Shown: positions 51,781-60,894 of the stretch, piece after piece | Layout: every line of letters begins with the position of its first letter | Numbering within the stretch: the stretch's first letter is position 1 | Assembly: GCF_017352155.2 (NCBI RefSeq) | Contig: NZ_CP071462.1 | Coordinates: 3,100,001 to 3,164,000, forward strand | Direction: 5' to 3' | DNA from: Haloterrigena alkaliphila | GTDB taxonomy: Archaea; Halobacteriota; Halobacteria; Halobacteriales; Natrialbaceae | Length of the DNA stretch: 64,000 nucleotides | Translations under genes and position numbers: made by a program | The notes under the pieces: generated by a model | Seen by the model: the letters and a program-made list of their open reading frames with translations, nothing else | What the model was told of the DNA's origin: nothing | The model's database searches: none

Positions 51781-53082
51781 ATGAGAGCAATCATCGCCAA
51801 GCGCGTCGATTCGGGAGTGCCCGACACGAGTGAGATCCGCGACCTCGCCGAAGCCGCGGGGTACACCGTCGTCAGCGAGATAACCCAGTCGCGGACGGCC
51901 GACCCCGCGTTGCAACTCGGCGAAGGGAAAGCCGAGGAACTCGCCGACGAGGTCGCCGCGGCCGACGCGACGACCGTCATCTTCGACAACCGGCTCGGCC
52001 CCTACCAGACGTACAACCTCGGGCAACTGCTCCCCGAGGGCGCCGAGGTGATCGACCGGTTCACGCTGATCCTCGAGATCTTCGGCCAGCGCGCCCGGAC
52101 CCGCAAGGCCCAGCTGCAGGTCGAACTGGCCGAACTCCGGTACGAACTGCCCCGCGCCGAGGCCAAGACCAGCCTCGCCAAGCGCGACGAGCACCCCGGC
52201 TTCATGGGGCTGGGCGAGTACGACGAGAGCCGCGAGCGGGACATCAAGGACCAGATCAGCCGGATCAAGGACGAACTCGAGCAAATCGAGCAGACCGAGG
52301 AGCACCGCCGGGAGCGCCGGCGCGACTCCGGCTTCGATCTGGTCGCGCTGGCGGGCTACACGAACGCCGGCAAGTCGACCCTGCTGCGACAGCTCGCGGA
52401 CGACCTGACCGTCGAGGAGAACGAGGATCTCCACCCCGACCTCGACGCGACGGCCGAGTCTCAGGACAAACTGTTCACGACGCTCGGGACGACGACCCGC
52501 CGCGCGGCCATCGAGCCCCGCGACGTGCTGGTGACCGACACCGTCGGATTCATCAGCGACCTGCCCCACTGGCTGGTCGAGTCGTTCAAGTCGACGCTGG
52601 ACTCGGTCTACCGGGCCGACCTCGTCCTGCTCGTCGTCGACGTCAGCGAACCGATCGACGAGATCCACGAGAAACTCGTCACCAGCCACGACACGCTCTA
52701 CGAGCGCAACGAGGCCCCAATCGTGACCGTGCTGAACAAGATCGACAGGGTCGACGACGAGGAACTCGCCGAGAAGCGCGAGGCGCTCTCGGCGCTCGCC
52801 CCGAACCCCGTCGCCGTCAGCGCCCACGAGGGGACGAACGTCGACGCGCTGCTCGAGCGCATCGATCGCGAACTGCCCGACTGGGAGGAAGAACGCCTCC
52901 TCCTGCCGATGACCGACGACACGATGAGCGTCGTCTCGTGGCTCCACGACAACGCGAACGTCGAGGACGTCACCTACGGCGACGAGGACGTCGTCGTCTC
53001 CTTCGAGGCCCGCCCCGCGGTCGTCTCGCAGGCGCGCTCGCGGGCCAGCGAGTTGCGGACGGCGGCAGCGGAGTCGGCGTAG
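51781..53082 (+). CDS. hflX: Ribosome-associated GTPase HflX
   Basis: This 433-residue protein is HflX, a GTPase that binds and rescues stalled or stressed ribosomes. The N-terminal HflX domain contains GLGEGK-like LGEGKAEELADEV, FDNRLGPYQTYNL and GQRARTRKAQLQVELAEL. A coiled-coil link follows. The G domain has G1 GYTNAGKST (near residue 194), G3 DTVGFISDLP, and G4 NKID near residue 320. A haloarchaeal C-terminal extension of about 70 residues follows. Confidence 0.95.
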   Translation: MRAIIAKRVDSGVPDTSEIRDLAEAAGYTVVSEITQSRTADPALQLGEGKAEELADEVAAADATTVIFDNRLGPYQTYNLGQLLPEGAEVIDRFTLILEIFGQRARTRKAQLQVELAELRYELPRAEAKTSLAKRDEHPGFMGLGEYDESRERDIKDQISRIKDELEQIEQTEEHRRERRRDSGFDLVALAGYTNAGKSTLLRQLADDLTVEENEDLHPDLDATAESQDKLFTTLGTTTRRAAIEPRDVLVTDTVGFISDLPHWLVESFKSTLDSVYRADLVLLVVDVSEPIDEIHEKLVTSHDTLYERNEAPIVTVLNKIDRVDDEELAEKREALSALAPNPVAVSAHEGTNVDALLERIDRELPDWEEERLLLPMTDDTMSVVSWLHDNANVEDVTYGDEDVVVSFEARPAVVSQARSRASELRTAAAESA

Positions 53083-53178
53083 CGGTCTCCCGCCGATCTC
53101 TCGCCGTCGATCGCACAGTCCCCTTCTATCGGTTCTCTCATATCGGACGGGTGTCTTAGTCACCAGTAGGTCGACCGT

Positions 53179-54027
53179 ATGACAGGGGAGCCAACGCAGG
53201 ACACCGACGACCCGCAGTCGTTCTACGACGAGTACGCCGAACGCGAGTGGGACCGCCTCGAGGGTCGAATCGACGGGGAACTCGAGTTGTCGGGAACGGT
53301 CGACGTTCTCGAGGACCACCTCCCGTCGTCGGGCCGGGTGCTCGACGCCGGTGGGGGCGCGGGGCGGTACAGCATCTGGCTGGCCGAGCAGGGGTACGAC
53401 GTGACGATGGTGGACCTCAGTCGCGGCCAACTGGCCGTCGCTCGAGACCGACTTCGCGAACGTGGCGTCGAGTCGCGAGTGACGTTGGTACAGGGATCGA
53501 TCACGGATATCGGGCTCTCCGCGGACGCCTTCGACGCGACGTGCTGTCTCGGCGGGCCGCTCTCCCACGTCCTCTCGGAACCGGATCGAGAGCGGGCCGT
53601 CCGCGAACTGCGGCGGGTGAGTCGTCCCGATTCGCCGGTGATCGTCTCGGTCATGGGACTGCTCGGGGCCGTCCAGCTCTATCTCGTTACCGGTCACAAT
53701 CTCGAGGCCCTCCCCGACCTGCTCGAGCACGGCGACTATACCTCGGCGCTGCTCGAGCGGTACGGTTACGAGAACGAGTTCACCGCGACGCACTTCTTCC
53801 GGCGGGCGGAACTGGAATCGCTCCTGTCCCGGAACGGACTCGAGGTCGTGACGACGGCCGGGCTGGAAGGACTCGCGTCGCCGCTTCACGACGAACGGCT
53901 CAGGACCGACCTCGAGACCGTCACCGAGGCGGAACTGTCGGCGCTCGAGCGAACCGTTCGACGAACCGCCGACGACCCGGTCGTCGCGGACCTTTCGATT
54001 CACATGCTCGCCGTCGCCGAGGCGTAG
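53179..54027 (+). CDS. Class I SAM-dependent methyltransferase
   Basis: This 282-residue protein has motif I VLDAGGGAGRYSIWLAE near residue 55, motif II VTMVDLSRGQL, and the motif IV equivalent ATCCLGGPLSHVL. The C-terminal third (LESLLSRNGLEVVTTAGLEG) resembles small-molecule or ubiquinone-type methyltransferases. The substrate is unknown. It stands alone ahead of the thiolase gene. Confidence 0.85.
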   Translation: MTGEPTQDTDDPQSFYDEYAEREWDRLEGRIDGELELSGTVDVLEDHLPSSGRVLDAGGGAGRYSIWLAEQGYDVTMVDLSRGQLAVARDRLRERGVESRVTLVQGSITDIGLSADAFDATCCLGGPLSHVLSEPDRERAVRELRRVSRPDSPVIVSVMGLLGAVQLYLVTGHNLEALPDLLEHGDYTSALLERYGYENEFTATHFFRRAELESLLSRNGLEVVTTAGLEGLASPLHDERLRTDLETVTEAELSALERTVRRTADDPVVADLSIHMLAVAEA

Positions 54028-54119
54028 CCCGGTCGCAGTCGCCTCCAGCGCTCGAGTTCGACTCTCAAACGCTGTCGGGATCCCCACCTTATAACTTCCC
54101 GACTCGAGTCCGGTAGGAT

Positions 54120-55280
54120 ATGGAACGTGTTGCAATCATCGGCGCCTCGATGACCCAGTTCGGGCAACGCGAGGGGGAGTGGATCCTCGACCTCCTCGCC
54201 GAGGCCGGACTCGAGTGTCTCGAGGACGCGGGTGCCGACGGCGGCGACGTCGACCACCTCTACGTCTCGAACATGGCGAGCGGGGAGTTCGAAGGACAGA
54301 CCGGGGTTCCGAACGCGCTGGCCCACGACATCGACGCGATGCCGGCGTACACCCAGCGCGTCGACCAGACGAGTTCCAGCGGCGGCGCGGGGATCTTCGC
54401 CGCCTGGCAATCCGTCGCCAGCGGGGCCAGCGACATGACCCTGCTCGTCGGCGGCGAGAAGATGACCCACCGAACGACCGGCGAGGCGACCGACGTCATC
54501 GCGTCGCTGACCCACCCCGTCGAGTACAAGACCGGCGTCACGCTGCCCTCCTTCGCCGGGCTGACGGCGCGCCACTACCTCGAGCGCTTCGACGCACCCC
54601 GGGAGAGCCTCGCGAAGGTGGCCGTCAAGAATCACAAGAACGGCGTCGACAACCCCAAGGCGCAATTCCAGAAGGAGATCGACGAGGAGACCGCCCTCGA
54701 GTCCCCGATCGTCGCCGATCCGCTTCGGCTGTACGATTTCTGTCCGATCACGGACGGCTCCGCGGCGCTGATGCTCTGCCCCGAGGAGGTCGCACAGGAG
54801 TACACAGACGATTACGTCGTCATCTCGGGTATCGACGGCGCCACCGACACGCACGTCGTCCACGAGCGCGAGGATCCCACGATCATGGGCGGCGTCGTCG
54901 AGAGCGGGACGGGCGCCTACGAGAGGAGCGGTTACGGCCCCGAGGACATCGACGTTGCCGAGCTCCACGACATGTTCACCATCCTCGAGTTCCTGCAGAT
55001 GGAGGGGCTGGGCTTCGCCGAACAGGGCGAAGCGTGGAAACTCGTCGAGGAGGGCTACACGGAGCGCGACACGGGCGAACTCCCGATCAACACGTCGGGT
55101 GGTCTCAAGTCGAAGGGACACCCGTTGGGCGCCAGCGGGGTCGCCCAGGGCGTCGAGATCTACGAACAACTGATGGGCGAGGCGGGCCTGCGACAGGTCG
55201 ACGCGGACGTCGGCCTCTGCTGTAACGTGGGCGGCTTCGGCAACTGCATCATCACGACGATCATGGAGGCAGCACAATGA
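54120..55280 (+). CDS. Thiolase-family protein lacking the usual nucleophile cysteine
   Basis: This 386-residue protein has the thiolase fold of the archaeal SCP-x type: AIIGASMTQFG at the start, LHDMFTILEF with the His, GGLKSKGHPLGASG, and a CCNVGGFGN ending. At the position of the acyl-accepting Cys (normally CSSG or CASG) it has TSSSGGAG, with Ser85 in place of Cys. In archaea such thiolases work with a DUF35 partner in CoA condensations or the mevalonate route. The DUF35 gene follows with an ATGA overlap. Confidence 0.88.
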   Translation: MERVAIIGASMTQFGQREGEWILDLLAEAGLECLEDAGADGGDVDHLYVSNMASGEFEGQTGVPNALAHDIDAMPAYTQRVDQTSSSGGAGIFAAWQSVASGASDMTLLVGGEKMTHRTTGEATDVIASLTHPVEYKTGVTLPSFAGLTARHYLERFDAPRESLAKVAVKNHKNGVDNPKAQFQKEIDEETALESPIVADPLRLYDFCPITDGSAALMLCPEEVAQEYTDDYVVISGIDGATDTHVVHEREDPTIMGGVVESGTGAYERSGYGPEDIDVAELHDMFTILEFLQMEGLGFAEQGEAWKLVEEGYTERDTGELPINTSGGLKSKGHPLGASGVAQGVEIYEQLMGEAGLRQVDADVGLCCNVGGFGNCIITTIMEAAQ

Positions 55281-55636
55281 CCATGGAAGCCTACCGGTAC
55301 GAGGACGGTTCGATCAGCTACCCCGGCCACCCGCGCGGTCCGGACGGCGCGGAGCCGGCGGAGACGATCGATCTCAGCGAGTACACCGCCGAAGTAGTGA
55401 CGTGGACGACGAGCACGGCGACGCCCCCCGGCGTCCGCGAACCGAACACCCTCGCGATCGTCGAGTTCGACGTCGATGGCGAGTCCGTGCGCGCCATCGG
55501 GCAGGCGACGACCGACGAGATCGAAACCGGCGACGAGGTCGAACCCGTCTCCGTCGAGGAACTCCGCGAACCCGGCGCCGGCATCCGCGAACCCGAGAGT
55601 CAGGACTGGGACGGCTACCGGTTCGAACCGGTCTAG
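55277..55636 (+). CDS. DUF35 OB-fold protein, thiolase partner, without zinc cysteines
   Basis: This 119-residue protein begins GSISYPGHPRGPDGAEPAE and has OB-fold segments PNTLAIVEFDVDGESVRAIG and TGDEVEPVSVEEL. DUF35 partners normally carry a zinc ribbon with four Cys before the OB fold; this one has no cysteine at all. It is translationally coupled to the thiolase by the ATGA overlap at 55277-55280. Its stop shares the sequence CTAG with the stop of the opposite-strand gene. Confidence 0.82.
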   Translation: MTMEAYRYEDGSISYPGHPRGPDGAEPAETIDLSEYTAEVVTWTTSTATPPGVREPNTLAIVEFDVDGESVRAIGQATTDEIETGDEVEPVSVEELREPGAGIREPESQDWDGYRFEPV

Positions 55637-56430
55637 AGGCCGTTCTCGCCGCCGGCTCCGTCGGGACGGTCATCATCGCTGTCATCACGACTGCCGGAGT
55701 TCTGCGGCGCCCCGTTTTCGCCGCTCTCGTTACCGTCGTCGTCAGCGCTCGAGCTACTGGGATCACCGCCGTCGCTCGTTCCATCACCGTCGTCGTCGGC
55801 TCCGAACTGATCCTTCAACGTCTCGAGTTCGGCGTCGACGTCGACGCCCGGATCCGGGTCGTCGTCGGCCGTCTCGTCGCGGACGTCTCCGTCTTCGATG
55901 TCGATTCGGATCGCGTCGGCTGCCGCCGACGACTCGCGCTCGCGCCGCTCGAGATCGTCACCGGCGCCCCGGAGGCGACGATCGACGTCTTCGCGCAACG
56001 CCCGGGCTTCGGAGAGCAACTCGCGAGCGCTCTCGTCGGCGGGGAGCGTGCCGTCCGACGCGGCCCGCTGGAGTTCCGACAGGACGGTGTCGAGTCGGTC
56101 GAGGGTCGACTGCCGGAGGTCCCGGGCGCGCTCGCTCGTCGCGGCCGTCGCGTCGGTCGTCCGATCGCGCACCTCCCGTTCGGTCCGGGCGAGTTCCAGG
56201 GCCCGCTGGAACCCCTTCAGGGCGCGGACGCTGGTCTCGAGGACCGCGATCGCGGCGGGGATCGCGACCTCGTCGGTGACCCGAAGGAGTTCCCGAGGCG
56301 TCGGCGGTCGGGGGAACGGCGGGCGGCGTCGCGACCGCGGCCGGGTCGACTCGAGTTCGGTCCGGAGGTCGTCGATCGTCCGCGTGAGTTCGCGGACGGC
56401 ATCGGCGAGTTCGTCGTCGTGATCGGCCAT
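55633..56430 (-). CDS. Conserved haloarchaeal coiled-coil protein (DUF7547-like)
   Basis: This 265-residue protein starts with a charged helical region (DELADAVRELTRTIDDLRTE), a Pro/Arg-rich break, then an amphipathic segment (PAAIAVLETSVRALKGFQRA) and long coiled-coil helices (LDRLDTVLSELQRAASDG). The last 80 residues are an acidic, Ser/Gly-rich disordered tail. It resembles haloarchaeal DUF7547-type proteins. The function is unknown. It is convergent with the DUF35 gene and overlaps its stop by 3 bp. Confidence 0.75.
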   Translation of the reverse strand: MADHDDELADAVRELTRTIDDLRTELESTRPRSRRRPPFPRPPTPRELLRVTDEVAIPAAIAVLETSVRALKGFQRALELARTEREVRDRTTDATAATSERARDLRQSTLDRLDTVLSELQRAASDGTLPADESARELLSEARALREDVDRRLRGAGDDLERRERESSAAADAIRIDIEDGDVRDETADDDPDPGVDVDAELETLKDQFGADDDGDGTSDGGDPSSSSADDDGNESGENGAPQNSGSRDDSDDDRPDGAGGENGL

Positions 56431-56523
56431 ATTCCCTCTACGGCCGCCGGGATGAAAAGTCGGCCGATTGAACTGACCGCTATTATCCGCTCGGAGCCGC
56501 TGTAGGTGGAAGCCGGCCAGAAT

Positions 56524-56535
56524 ATTTATTATTAT
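56524..56535 (+). promoter_or_regulatory. TATA region of the 56556 gene
   Basis: TTTATTATTATA lies 21-32 nt before ATG 56556. The spacing predicts leaderless transcription. Confidence 0.55.
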
Positions 56536-56555
56536 ACCAGCGTGTCGGTATAAAG

Positions 56556-57233
56556 ATGGCAGATAACCACGGGGGAGCGATGCTGGAGCAAGCGGGCTTT
56601 GCACAGACGCTCGCGACGCTCAAGCAGGAAGGGAGCAACGTCTTGCTCGTCGGTGCGGAGACGGTCGATGCGCACGGGGGACTCTGTCACCGACTCCTGG
56701 GGGACTCGGCGGACGAGTCGCGCTATCGCCTGTTCGTCACCGACGGCGGCGCGTACCGCTCAAATGCGGACCACGGACGCTCGGGGCCGGGCCACGACCC
56801 GGACGCACCGTCGGTCCGAACGATCGATTACACCGGCCTCGAGATCACCGCATCGGGGTCCGAAGAACTGAGCGACCGGACGCCGCTCGGGACCCTCGGC
56901 ATCGAAATAATCGAGACGATCGACGACTTCGAGGACGACGCCGGCGGCCTCGAGCCCGCACAGCTCCGACTGTGCGCCGATTCGCTCACGCCGCTGCTCG
57001 AGGAGCACTCGGTCGAGAAGGTGTTCCGCCTCCTGCACATGGTCACGTCGCGCGTGGCCCACGGGCAGGGGATGGGCCACTACCACCTCCCGCTCGGGCG
57101 CGATCACGACGCCGTCCGCCTGTTCGAACCGCTGTTCGATGCGGTCGTCGAGATTCGCGTCCGCGACGGGAGGTTCGAACAGCGGTGGCAACTCCGCGAC
57201 GAGGAGACGACGACCGACTGGCTTCCGTTTTGA
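56556..57233 (+). CDS. Haloarchaeal DUF7504-like protein (degenerate RecA/KaiC fold)
   Basis: This 225-residue acidic protein starts with a GSNVLLVGAETVDAHGGLCH strand-loop that resembles a RecA/KaiC core without a Walker A motif. LEPAQLRLCADSLTPLLEEH and KVFRLLHMVTSRVAHGQGMG follow the order of a KaiC-like fold. It resembles the DUF7504 family of haloarchaea, which often accompany HTR-type sensors. No catalytic residues are seen; a signalling role is inference. Confidence 0.72.
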   Translation: MADNHGGAMLEQAGFAQTLATLKQEGSNVLLVGAETVDAHGGLCHRLLGDSADESRYRLFVTDGGAYRSNADHGRSGPGHDPDAPSVRTIDYTGLEITASGSEELSDRTPLGTLGIEIIETIDDFEDDAGGLEPAQLRLCADSLTPLLEEHSVEKVFRLLHMVTSRVAHGQGMGHYHLPLGRDHDAVRLFEPLFDAVVEIRVRDGRFEQRWQLRDEETTTDWLPF

Positions 57234-57439
57234 TCGGTCGGCAGTCGTCACCGGGAATACGTCCCAATTTCGACCTGCTTCAGTGTAATGTTAGTGACAT
57301 CAAGGGCCGAACGAGGTTGCAACGGCTGCGGTGAAAACGCCTCTGCTGGCCGTCCTCGGACGATAACGCTCCAGTGATATCGGTGTTACGGCACAAGGTC
57401 TATATATCGAACGACCTATCGATCCACAGAGTACAATAT

Positions 57440-59230
57440 ATGGTTGAAGCGAATGTTCAGCTCCTTGTCGGAGCTGCCGTAACCGTTTTCCTCGCGCTCC
57501 TCTTCTTCGGCGTCGTGGTTCTCTGGGACGTTGCACTGGCGCTTCGCAGCGTCGGGGACAAGATCGACAAACTGGAGGACAATATCGACGACGATCTGAC
57601 GGATATCGGCCACTCACTGGACAACATGGCGAACGCGCCCGGCGGCGGCGGCGGTGGCGGCACGCAGTTGCACCTGAGCGGTGGCACGATCAGTTCCGGG
57701 CCGGGAGGAGCTCAGCCACAGGAGCAGGCCGCGCAGGGAGCAGGATCGCAGGCGACCGGCGGCCAGCAGCCTCAACAGCCCCACCAGCCCCAGCCACAAC
57801 AGCACGCCCAGCAGCAGGGGCCGGTTCGACAGCCGTCACAGCGCGGTGACGCCAGCGCCGGCGCCGCCCCCGATGATCCCGGGGAGACGGAACCCGCCAG
57901 TACCGGCGGTCAAGCACAGGCTGAAGCCGCTGCCGAGGCGCGAACCCACGTCGACGCGGCCGATTCGGATCCGACCGACGCCGACCCGACGTCCGCCGAG
58001 GAACCGGACGAGGCGATGGACGTCGGGGAGACGGATTCACAAACAGCGGAACCGGAAGGCGAGGTCGAGACCGAGGCTGACGCCGACGAATCGGTGTCCG
58101 ACTCGGCGGACCCGCGAGCGGAACGCAACCGCGGTCGATTCATCTCTTCACCCGATCGAACGGCGTGGTACGAAGTCTCGATCGATCCGAACGGAATCCG
58201 TGCGGCACAGCCGGCGATCGCCGGCGAGCTAACCGACGGATCGGACGCCGGCGTCGACGAGTCCGAGATCATCGCCGCGGGACCGGTCGACTCGGCCGAC
58301 ACGGCGGTTTCAGCCGACGAGACGGACGACTCGGACGCCGCCGGAGCCGACGTCTTCGCGTTCGACGAAGACGGAACGGCCGTCGAGACGGAGCCCACCG
58401 AGTCGACGTCGACCGAGAGCGACGAGGCCGAAGACGTCGCCGGCAACGGTGAACAGACGCCTGACAGCGATGCGGAGACGGACGACCACGACGAGGAGAC
58501 GACGCTCGTCGGAGACGCCGTCGACGACTCCCCCGATTCCTCGAGCGAGGAAGCGCCGGCGGAAACGGATCTCGAGCCGGTCGGCGAGACCGACGTCGAA
58601 ACGGTCGAGGAAGACGCAGATGACCGGGGCGACTCACTCGAGCGAGCCGGTGCTGAAACAACCGCAGTCGACACCACCACTGACGACGCGGACGACGCCG
58701 CTATTCACGACGACGACGCGGCCGAAGCCACCGACGACGCGGTTGAAACCACTGACGATGTGGACGACGACGCCGCGATCGGTCGAACGCTCGAGGAGGA
58801 CGTGACGGCCTTCGAGTTCGACGACGACGAGGCGGACGAGGACGTGACGGTCGAAGAGGCCGTCAACACGATCAACGAGGACGCACCGGCCCCGGAACTC
58901 TCGAGCCACCAGTTCGACGTGACGGCGGAGGTCTACGGCGCCGACGAGGGCGACGGCGAGACGGACGGCGAGAGCGCCGTTCTGGTCTTCGAGTTCGACA
59001 CGGACACCGTCGACATCAGCGGGTCGACGAAGCGACTCCTCCAGTACCAGATGCGAAGCTTCGCCGACCGCGACTCGACGCCGGAGGCCGACGTGACGAT
59101 CGGACGGAACCGCATCGTCATCGAAGTCCACGACACGGACGGCAACGCCGTCAAACGCTGGGGCGACGCCGCCGTCAGCATCATCGATCGAACGCTGTAC
59201 CTCTCCGACAACAGCTCCGACGATAGCTGA
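57440..59230 (+). CDS. Membrane-anchored protein with long disordered acidic linker and C-terminal domain
   Basis: This 596-residue protein has one N-terminal membrane helix (LLVGAAVTVFLALLFFGVVV, about residues 8-27), a short coiled helix (DKIDKLEDNIDDDLTDIGHS), a poly-Gly and Pro/Gln-rich stretch, then about 380 acidic disordered residues. The last 120 residues are a folded domain (SSHQFDVTAEVYGADEG, VLVFEFDTDTVDISGSTKRL, RNRIVIEVHDTDGNAVKRWG). I do not recognise it. ATG 57440 is favoured because the membrane helix follows at once. Confidence 0.75.
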   Translation: MVEANVQLLVGAAVTVFLALLFFGVVVLWDVALALRSVGDKIDKLEDNIDDDLTDIGHSLDNMANAPGGGGGGGTQLHLSGGTISSGPGGAQPQEQAAQGAGSQATGGQQPQQPHQPQPQQHAQQQGPVRQPSQRGDASAGAAPDDPGETEPASTGGQAQAEAAAEARTHVDAADSDPTDADPTSAEEPDEAMDVGETDSQTAEPEGEVETEADADESVSDSADPRAERNRGRFISSPDRTAWYEVSIDPNGIRAAQPAIAGELTDGSDAGVDESEIIAAGPVDSADTAVSADETDDSDAAGADVFAFDEDGTAVETEPTESTSTESDEAEDVAGNGEQTPDSDAETDDHDEETTLVGDAVDDSPDSSSEEAPAETDLEPVGETDVETVEEDADDRGDSLERAGAETTAVDTTTDDADDAAIHDDDAAEATDDAVETTDDVDDDAAIGRTLEEDVTAFEFDDDEADEDVTVEEAVNTINEDAPAPELSSHQFDVTAEVYGADEGDGETDGESAVLVFEFDTDTVDISGSTKRLLQYQMRSFADRDSTPEADVTIGRNRIVIEVHDTDGNAVKRWGDAAVSIIDRTLYLSDNSSDDS

Positions 59231-59331
59231 TCCGGGTTCCGACGATCCGCTCGCTTCTCCCGCTCGAATTTTCCGACCACCGGTCGGGGCGATCCAATCG
59301 CTTTTAGTTCGCTCGGCCCCCTCGGACAGGT

Positions 59332-60084
59332 GTGCGAATCGAGAACAGTTTCATCCCCGTCCGCGGCGTCGGGGAAACCACCGAACGGAAACTCTGGCGG
59401 CGCGGCATCACGCACTGGGACGAGTTCGACGGCAGCGTCGTCGGCGAGACGCTGGCCGACCGCATCGAATCGTTCATCGAGGACGGGCGGACCCACCTCG
59501 AGCGCGGCGACGTCTCCGTCTTCGCCGAGCGACTGCCGGCCGCGAGCCGCTGGCGGTGCTACGAGAACGTCCGCGAGGAGACCTGCTTTCTGGACATCGA
59601 GACGACCGGGCTCGACGCCTCGTGTAACGACGTCACGACCGTCAGCGTCCACCGCGGCGGCGAGACGAAGACTTTCGTCAAGGATCGGGACCTGACGCCC
59701 GAGCGCCTCGAGACCGAACTCGAGGCGTCGTCGCTGCTGGTCACGTTCAACGGCCAGCGGTTCGACGTCCCCTTCCTCGAGACCTGCTACGATATCGACG
59801 TGACGACGCCCCACGTCGATCTCATGTACCCCTGCAAGAAGCTCGGCCTCGACGGCGGGCTGAAGGCGATCGAACGCGACCTCGGGATCGACCGGGACAT
59901 GCCGGACATCAGCGGCCGCGACGCGGTCCGTCTCTGGCGCGAGTACGAGCGCGGCGACGAGGGTGCCCTCGAGACGCTCGTCGAGTACAACCGGGCGGAC
60001 ACCCGGAACATGGAACCGCTGCTGGAGATCGTCACCGATCGACTCCACGAGACGGTCTTCGAAGCGGCGTGTGCCGGCGACTGA
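59332..60084 (+). CDS. RNase H-like (YprB-type) exonuclease-family protein
   Basis: This 250-residue protein joins a short N-terminal helix-hairpin-helix-like segment (IPVRGVGETTERKLWRRGIT) to an RNase H-like domain. FLDIETTGLD gives the first acidic pair, LVTFNGQRFDVPFL the next, and EYNRADTRNMEPLL the last Asp. It is a smaller relative of the 25175 exonuclease. A GTG start at 59332 is used; no ATG fits. A DNA or RNA repair role is inferred. Confidence 0.8.
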   Translation: MRIENSFIPVRGVGETTERKLWRRGITHWDEFDGSVVGETLADRIESFIEDGRTHLERGDVSVFAERLPAASRWRCYENVREETCFLDIETTGLDASCNDVTTVSVHRGGETKTFVKDRDLTPERLETELEASSLLVTFNGQRFDVPFLETCYDIDVTTPHVDLMYPCKKLGLDGGLKAIERDLGIDRDMPDISGRDAVRLWREYERGDEGALETLVEYNRADTRNMEPLLEIVTDRLHETVFEAACAGD

Positions 60085-60111
60085 GGCCGCCGTCTCGGGA
60101 CCCCACCCGTA

Positions 60112-60119
60112 GCTATAGG
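60112..60119 (+). promoter_or_regulatory. TATA box of the 60145 hotdog gene
   Basis: GCTATAGG lies 26 nt before GTG 60145 and supports that GTG as a leaderless start. Confidence 0.5.
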
Positions 60120-60144
60120 AGCGTCGAGTTCGTCAGCGAGGATC

Positions 60145-60549
60145 GTGAACGACGACAGCGACGCGTACGACGTCGAGATCGACGTCCGACTCCGGGACGT
60201 CGACTTCATGGGACACGTCAACAACGCGGTCTACGCAACGTACCTCGAGGAAGCCCGCGAGGCCTACTTCCAAGATGTCGTCGGCGTTTCGATGACCGAC
60301 GTGGGAACCGTGCTCGCGACCCTGGAGATCGACTACGCGCGGCCGATCGAGGCCGACGAGACCGTCACCGTCGCGCTAACGGTGTCGGAACTCGGGACCT
60401 CGAGTCTGCACCTCGAGTACGTCGTCCGCGCGGACGGGGAGCGAGCCGCGACGGCACGAACCGTCCAGGTGCTCGTCGATCGCGAGACCGGCGAGTCGCG
60501 GCCGATTCCGGACGAGTGGCGCGCACGGATCGACGCCGCCCGCGACTGA
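60145..60549 (+). CDS. Hotdog-fold thioesterase
   Basis: This 134-residue protein has the 4-hydroxybenzoyl-CoA thioesterase pattern: DVRLRDVDFMGHVNNAVYATYLEEAR is read as the active-site helix, with Asp in VDFMGHVNN. EIDYARPIEADETVTVALTV follows. It would cleave an acyl-CoA; chain preference is unknown. The start is a GTG at 60145 positioned by the TATA box. Confidence 0.88.
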   Translation: MNDDSDAYDVEIDVRLRDVDFMGHVNNAVYATYLEEAREAYFQDVVGVSMTDVGTVLATLEIDYARPIEADETVTVALTVSELGTSSLHLEYVVRADGERAATARTVQVLVDRETGESRPIPDEWRARIDAARD

Positions 60550-60600
60550 GGGCCGTCGACTGCCGACTGAGAGGTTGTGCCTGCGCCGAGCGGGGAATGC

Positions 60601-60894
60601 TCAGATCGCCTGCTCGTCCGTCTCGAGGACCTCGACCTCGCCGTCGCTCGTGACGACGACGCGGTAGTCGCAGTAGGTGAACTCGATGCGTCCGGTGCCA
60701 CGATTCGCGCCGTTCTCCCGCGGCGCGAAGAGCGCGTCGAGAGCCTCGGGGTTGACGACGTCGTACAGCGCCTCGTACTCCGGCGGTTCGATCTCCATCG
60801 GTTCGACGCCTTCCTTCTCGGCGACGGCCGTGATAACCTCGAAGCTGAGCGAACTGGCTGCGGTGGCATCCGAACGATCGATTGAGAGTAGCAT
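60601..60894 (-). CDS. HalOD1 output-domain protein, second copy
   Basis: This 97-residue protein matches the 4778 HalOD1 gene: SFEVITAVAEKEGVEPMEIE, PPEYEALYDVVNPEALDALF, and IEFTYCDYRVVVTSDGEVEV. The shared FTYC[GD]Y[SR]V block marks the family. ATG 60894 fits a TTTATACC box at the leaderless distance. It is divergent from the 61266 gene. Confidence 0.82.
   Translation of the reverse strand: MLLSIDRSDATAASSLSFEVITAVAEKEGVEPMEIEPPEYEALYDVVNPEALDALFAPRENGANRGTGRIEFTYCDYRVVVTSDGEVEVLETDEQAI

Noticed and set aside
55633-55636. CTAG shared by two convergent stop codons as a regulatory site
   Set aside because: The overlap is a natural result of two stop codons meeting on opposite strands.
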